A stretch of 29,361 nucleotides of DNA from Hemicentrotus pulcherrimus (lineage: Eukaryota; Echinodermata; Echinoidea; Camarodonta; Strongylocentrotidae): assembly GCA_003118195.1 (NCBI GenBank), contig BEXV01002083.1:1-29361 (forward strand), read 5' to 3'. How positions within the stretch are numbered: position 1 is the first letter of the stretch; every line of letters starts with the position of its first letter. Shown here one piece after another: positions 22,401-28,400 of this stretch. Position numbers and translations under genes: made by a program. Under the pieces are notes generated by a model that ran no database searches, was not told the origin of the DNA, and saw only the letters and a list, made by a program, of their open reading frames with translations.

Positions 22401-25400
22401 TGAACATGACGACCTCCAATATCTTCACCGTTACTCCTCTGACAACAACATCTGCTTCCTACAATGGCGAGCTGGCTCTTCAAGGCTTTGAGAAGATTAA
22501 CAAATTTGACTCCATTACTGGAATGTCAAGGACTGCTGTTCTCACCAAGTGGACCAACTGGACCATGAACATGGATTCTAGCTTTTCTGGTGTCCGATCT
22601 CTCCTGAATTTTGACCAATTGGCAATTTCTGGACAAAATGAATTCACCAGTCCCTTGATCGTAATGACTTCCAACTCTACCAACTTCGTCATTGGTTCAA
22701 ATGGTTTCTTCCAAGCATCAAATGCCACTTCTAACAGCATGTTTGGCATCACATCTCGCATTGCAAAGGTCGACACTGGTGTCATGTGGTCTGTCCGTGA
22801 TATTGCAGGTCCCCTAACATTTGCAGCAAATGTCTTTTCAACCAACTTCAATGTCAGCACACCTATCATCAAGACTGGTTCTGCATTCGATGTTGAAATG
22901 GAAAACTGGAAGAATGTCACAACGTTTGGAAAGTATGAAATGTCTGCTGCCAATGACATCATTTCAAGGATTGCACGATGGAATCTTCTTTCACATTTCA
23001 GGCTGGACAACATGGCTGGTATCCTTACATACACTCGAATGGAAGGCAGTGCATCATCCAACTTTTCAAGCATCATCTCGTCCCTGCAAGCCAGTATCAA
23101 TGCCCACATCAACAACCAAGCCGGGCCCCTGAACTATGAAGAAATGGTCATATCTACTGAAGGAAACTTCTCTTCTTGGCCTATCAAGATGCAAGGTGTT
23201 ACCAATTTCGATGTCCAGAACATGGCAGGTTTCATGAAGTATGACACTATAACTGGTTCTACCTCATCAGTCATGACCAGCAGATTCTTGAATACCACTA
23301 CTCAATCTAGTCTGGTTGCAAATGCTGGTGCTGGACTCTTCAAGGTTCAACTTGCTAATGTGTCTTCTGCTATCACCATCAACACTCCATTTACAAGGGA
23401 AATCAAAGCTTCAAGCTCTGCTCAGGTCACTGATTCAACAAATCTGTTCAAGTTTGGAAATGCAGCTATGAAGGGTGAGTTCTCTTTCCTGACATCGAAG
23501 ATCAACATGACTGGCAGTGCTGACTCAATCCTGACCAACTTTGAAAACATTACAACCTTTGATTCTGCTGAATCATCTGCTGAATTTAATGTAGCCAGCC
23601 GATTTGTCAACTCTTCATCAAGAGGTATCATGCAGATGCATGGTTCTGAGAGGCTTTTCAGATTTGCTGATGTCAAGATTGGTGGATTAACTACAATCAA
23701 GTCTATCTTGGCAAATCTGACAACAGAGGCAGGAATTGATTTCACAAACTTCCAACATATCTTCACTTTTGACCGTGTTAACAGTTCAGCTGTTGTTTCC
23801 TTCACATCTAGACTAGCAAGCATTGAAGGCAAGACTGGCATGGAGATGAACAACTTCAGAGGACCCATGACCTTTGATCGCGTCAATGGAAGCTTTATAA
23901 CCAACTTCAACAGTGAACTTGTCAATTCTATGACAGTTGCTGACTATTCTCTTGAGGGATTTGAATCACTTTTCCATTTCTCACGGGTTGCAGCATCTGC
24001 CGAATCTGTCCTAAACAACAATCTGTTTAACTCCTCATTTGTGGCAGACTACACAGTTACTGACTCTTCATGTTTCTGCAAATTTGAAAAGCTTGTGGCT
24101 CATTCTGCTGGATCCCTGACAAGTCGATTTGCTACAGGAAAGGCCCTTGGCATGGTTGAAGTGAAGAATGTACGTAATCTTACCAGCTTTGATCTGTTCA
24201 ACATGACATCAGAAGCACGCCTCAACAGCAAGCCAATGACCGCTATGACTGAAACCATTTACTCTATAAAGAACCACTACAGCCTTTTCAACTTTGAACA
24301 AGTGACAGGCCGCATGTATGGAAACATCAAGAGCAAATGGCTCAACAGCAGTGCCTTGTTCGAGTCTCAGATGAACAATTCTCGTTCCCTTCTCAGTTTC
24401 GACAGTGCAACGAGCCGCATGTACAGTAATGTTATCAGCAGATGGCTAAACAGCAGTGCAGTGTTTGAATATCAGATGAACAATTCCCGCAACCTTCTCA
24501 GTTTTGATGCTGCCAAATCCAAAGTGATGTTCACTCTTCTTACACCATTCAATGATGCCCATTTCAGTGGACAACTGAATTTCGTTGACTTCACTAACAT
24601 TACACACTATGGAGAAATATCTGCAATGGTTGTTGGAAATATTACCTCTCCACTTGTCAGAGCTGCAGGAATCTCTAAGTTCAATATCACAAATATGGCT
24701 GGAATCTTGTCTTTCGAAAAGGCTCTTATTGATTCATTTGCAAATGTGGAATCCCGCTTTGTCAACAGCACTTTCCAAAACTCAGTTGTGTTCAAAGGTT
24801 TCAAGGGCATCAAGTATTCTTACATCGGTCATCGCTTTGTATTCCTCTGGGTTGATCCTATGAATAACCTCGCAGTCAAGAATGGACTCGATCTGACAAC
24901 ATTGAAAGACATGTCCCAACTCTTCAACATCACCTGGGCCAACCCTAAGGGAACTGTTGTCTTCAATCAGCGCCTCACTTACGAGAATCTGGTAGCTACC
25001 ATCAAGCTTCCATCTATTGGTCTGATTTCTGCTGGAGCAAATCTCAACACATTCGGGGACAGCTTGACTTTCTACATTGAGCACGAACTATTGGTGAGTT
25101 TTAAACCATTTTTCCCATGTAGTGACCACTAGCAGTATATCATATTGAAACTCACATAATGGAAGGAACTTATGGAAACCCAGTCATCCTAGAAGATGGG
25201 TCAGCATTAAAATTGTAATATACATGTATATAATATTGTGTAACTTAAAAAGGCAAATTGCATATAGTATAGGCTTTTTATAGTAGTTGTGACATATGAA
25301 GATTTAATCTTTCAAATTACACTCAACACTGCATGCGAGATAGTAGCAAATGACGATTAGTATTTATGAATGCATATTATTATACTATTGATAAACAGAC

Positions 25401-28400
25401 ATTAATGAACATTCTACTTAATATTTATTGCACTTTTATGTTTTCACAGAAGGACAACTTCAAGACGGTCAATGACATCACATGGCTGCTGAAATTGAAT
25501 GAGAGTAATGTGATCTACAGCAACTTCAGCTGGAACCCAGAGACAGTTGCTGAGATTGTGGACATCACTGTTGGAGCAATCAACAATACCTTCAACCGTA
25601 CCATCACCATCGCCAACAGCACCATCAACAGGTTCATGGAAGTTGCTAACCGTACCCTCACACACACCAGGAGGATGACCAACTGCACCAAGTGTTTCAT
25701 GCGCTACACCATGATGTTGGCTAATGAGACTCTCAGTACCACATTCTCACAGTTCAACCAGACTTTCTTCAACCAGGCTCTAAAACTGAATGAAACTCTT
25801 TTCATCCAGTTGAAGAAACTGAACCAGACCTTCTACACCCAGCTTGAGAGCTTGAACCAGACATTTTGCACACAGATGCAGAAACTCAATGAGACCATCA
25901 CCTTTGCCCGTAACAACCCTCGGGAATTTGTCAGTAGGTATGTCAACCTGACAAAGTTGAATGAAAGAGTAGCCAGGCTTAATGCTACACTCAGGGAACT
26001 ATACACTAAGCTCCGATACAACATCACTCATCCTAGAGAAACCATGGAAAACATCAAGACCCTCATCAAGTATGAAGAGCGCCGTCAACAAATCACATGG
26101 GTGTTGGAGAATAGAGATGAAATCAAGACCAGAGCTAAGAATTACCTGGAGGAACTCAGGGCAAACCTAACCAAGAAGGCTGTAGCTGCTGTAGCTGACT
26201 TCAAGGAGCTAATCCAGTATGAAGCTAGAGTTGAGATTCTTGTCAACTATATCCAGACCAGATTCAATGTTCCCAAGTTCCAGGAGAAGATTGAAGAATT
26301 GAAATTGAAGATTGGTGAGATCAAGGAAAGAATGGCTACACTCAAAGTAAACATTGGTGAAAAGATTAATGAGATGAAGATGAACATTGCTTCTCTGGAC
26401 AAGGAAACTGTCAAGGCAGAAATCAAAGTACAAATCACAAAGGTCAAGAACTTCATCCGCTACTACCTAAACAGCACCACCACTGATGCAATCGCAAGTT
26501 CCATCTTCATTGAATACCAAGATGATGCCCAGGTCCAGGAGCTTATGCGTAAGGTCATCCGCATCAGACCACGCAATGTCATTGACATCATCAACAAGAC
26601 CAGTATAGAGGAAACAAAGGATCTGGCAATAGTTATGAAAGACAACATGATCAACGGTCTGGAAGTGCTGAACCAAACCACTTTCCGCTATGTCAACAAG
26701 ACATACTTGAATGAGACCATCAAACAGGCCATTGGAATGCTAAAGGAGTGGAATTCTACCCTTCATGAATATGTCTATGTTGATGTCATCAAGGGAGATC
26801 TGAAGCTTGTCTTCAACATCACCAAGGAAAAGGTAGCAAACCTGACCAAGGCTGTAACACTCTTTGTCAAGACAAAGGCCGACCTAATCAAGACAGTTCT
26901 GAAGGAACAGTGGGATGCTCGCCCAAGATCACTTGAAGAGCTCAAGGAGCGTCTGATAGCTATGAAGGTCATTGTTGCTGATTACATCAGAGAAAGATAC
27001 AACATTGATGTTGATCAGATAATTGAAAAGATCGTCAATGAATACATGAAGAGGAAGGAACAATATGACGAAATTATTGTTCGCATGGGCAACGAGTACA
27101 TGAAAAGGAAGGTACAGCTTGATGAGGTAATTACCCAGATCATCGCTATCTCCAAGAACGAAACTCATCCTGTCAATATGCTTCCACTCTGCTACTTCAA
27201 CAGGACCATCTATCAAATTGTCCAGCCTCCTGTCAACATGACAATGAATCTTACAGTCCTCTACAGCAAGATGGCAGTCAACTTCACTAAGGTTTACAGC
27301 AAGGAATTAGCCAACCTCACAAAGGCATACAGTAAGCAAGTGGCCAATCTCACCAAGGTGTACTCTCGAATTGCAATCGACAAAGTAATGGCTCTCAGGA
27401 AGACGTATACTCCTGTAGTCATGAAGGCAATGAAGAAATACAAAGTGGCTGTAATTGAAAAGAGCAAGATTGCAAAGGAAAGAGCAATCATGTATTACAA
27501 CATGGCCAAAGGAAATGTTACCTTGTACTATCAGAAGTATGCTCCAATTGTCAATGAGACCATCCGCAACTACACTTGCTATGCCAGGCAAGCTCTATTC
27601 AACTACACTCTGCAGGTTCGCGACATCACTGACAAATACATCAACATGACAATCGAGTTCCTTGAACCTCATGTGCAAACATATCGTGAAATCATGATGC
27701 AGAAGGTTGAAATGATAAAGCTTCGTGCTGCCAACTTCCCTGCCCAGACAGAGGCTTTCTTGATGGAAACTGCAGAATACCACATAGAAAGATATCCTCA
27801 GTACAAGCAAAAAACCATCCAGAAAATTGATGAAATGAAGGTAAAGCTTGAGGAATTGAAAGTCAATCTTACAATGTTCTACAAAGAAGTGAAAGCCAAC
27901 ATGACACGCCTCTATGGAGAACTGAAGGAAAATGCCACAGAGATGTACATCATCTACAGACAGAAAGCTCAGGATATGTACGTGCTTGGAAAAGAAAAAT
28001 TTATCACCTACAAAATCAAGGCTCAGGGTAAATGGCAGACATGGAGGCCAATCATTGTTAGAAAGGCTGGAGAATACCTGAACGCTACCAAGATCGGTAT
28101 CAACAAGACAGTTGAAGCCATAATCTTTGCAGCCAAAGATGAATTATCACTCATCAATGAGCTACCAATGAGGTCCATGGAAAAGACAATCTTTGAACTC
28201 AGCGAAGACCTCAGTGCATACATCCGTCAACTTGTAGAGAATCTTGTTGAAAATGCAAAAATTAGCATCAAGGACCAAACAAGTCTGCTCAACAAGTATC
28301 CTGTGAAGTACCTGAATATGACCGTCTTTGAGGTGAGTTAAAGATACATGTTGCTATTCGAAAACTTTGTAAAGGAGAAATTTTAATGGGAGAGGAGAAA

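Noticed and set aside
22480..23115. A 211-codon open frame on the minus strand inside exon 20, and a 179-codon one at 21944-22483
   Set aside because: They lie opposite a long, well-supported coding exon with strong codon bias and repeated protein structure. The sense frame explains them as shadows.
25366..25449. An in-frame ATG upstream of exon 21 as an alternative start
   Set aside because: The stretch is AT-rich with intron-like composition and ends in a good acceptor; exon 20 ends in the matching phase with a gtgagt donor.
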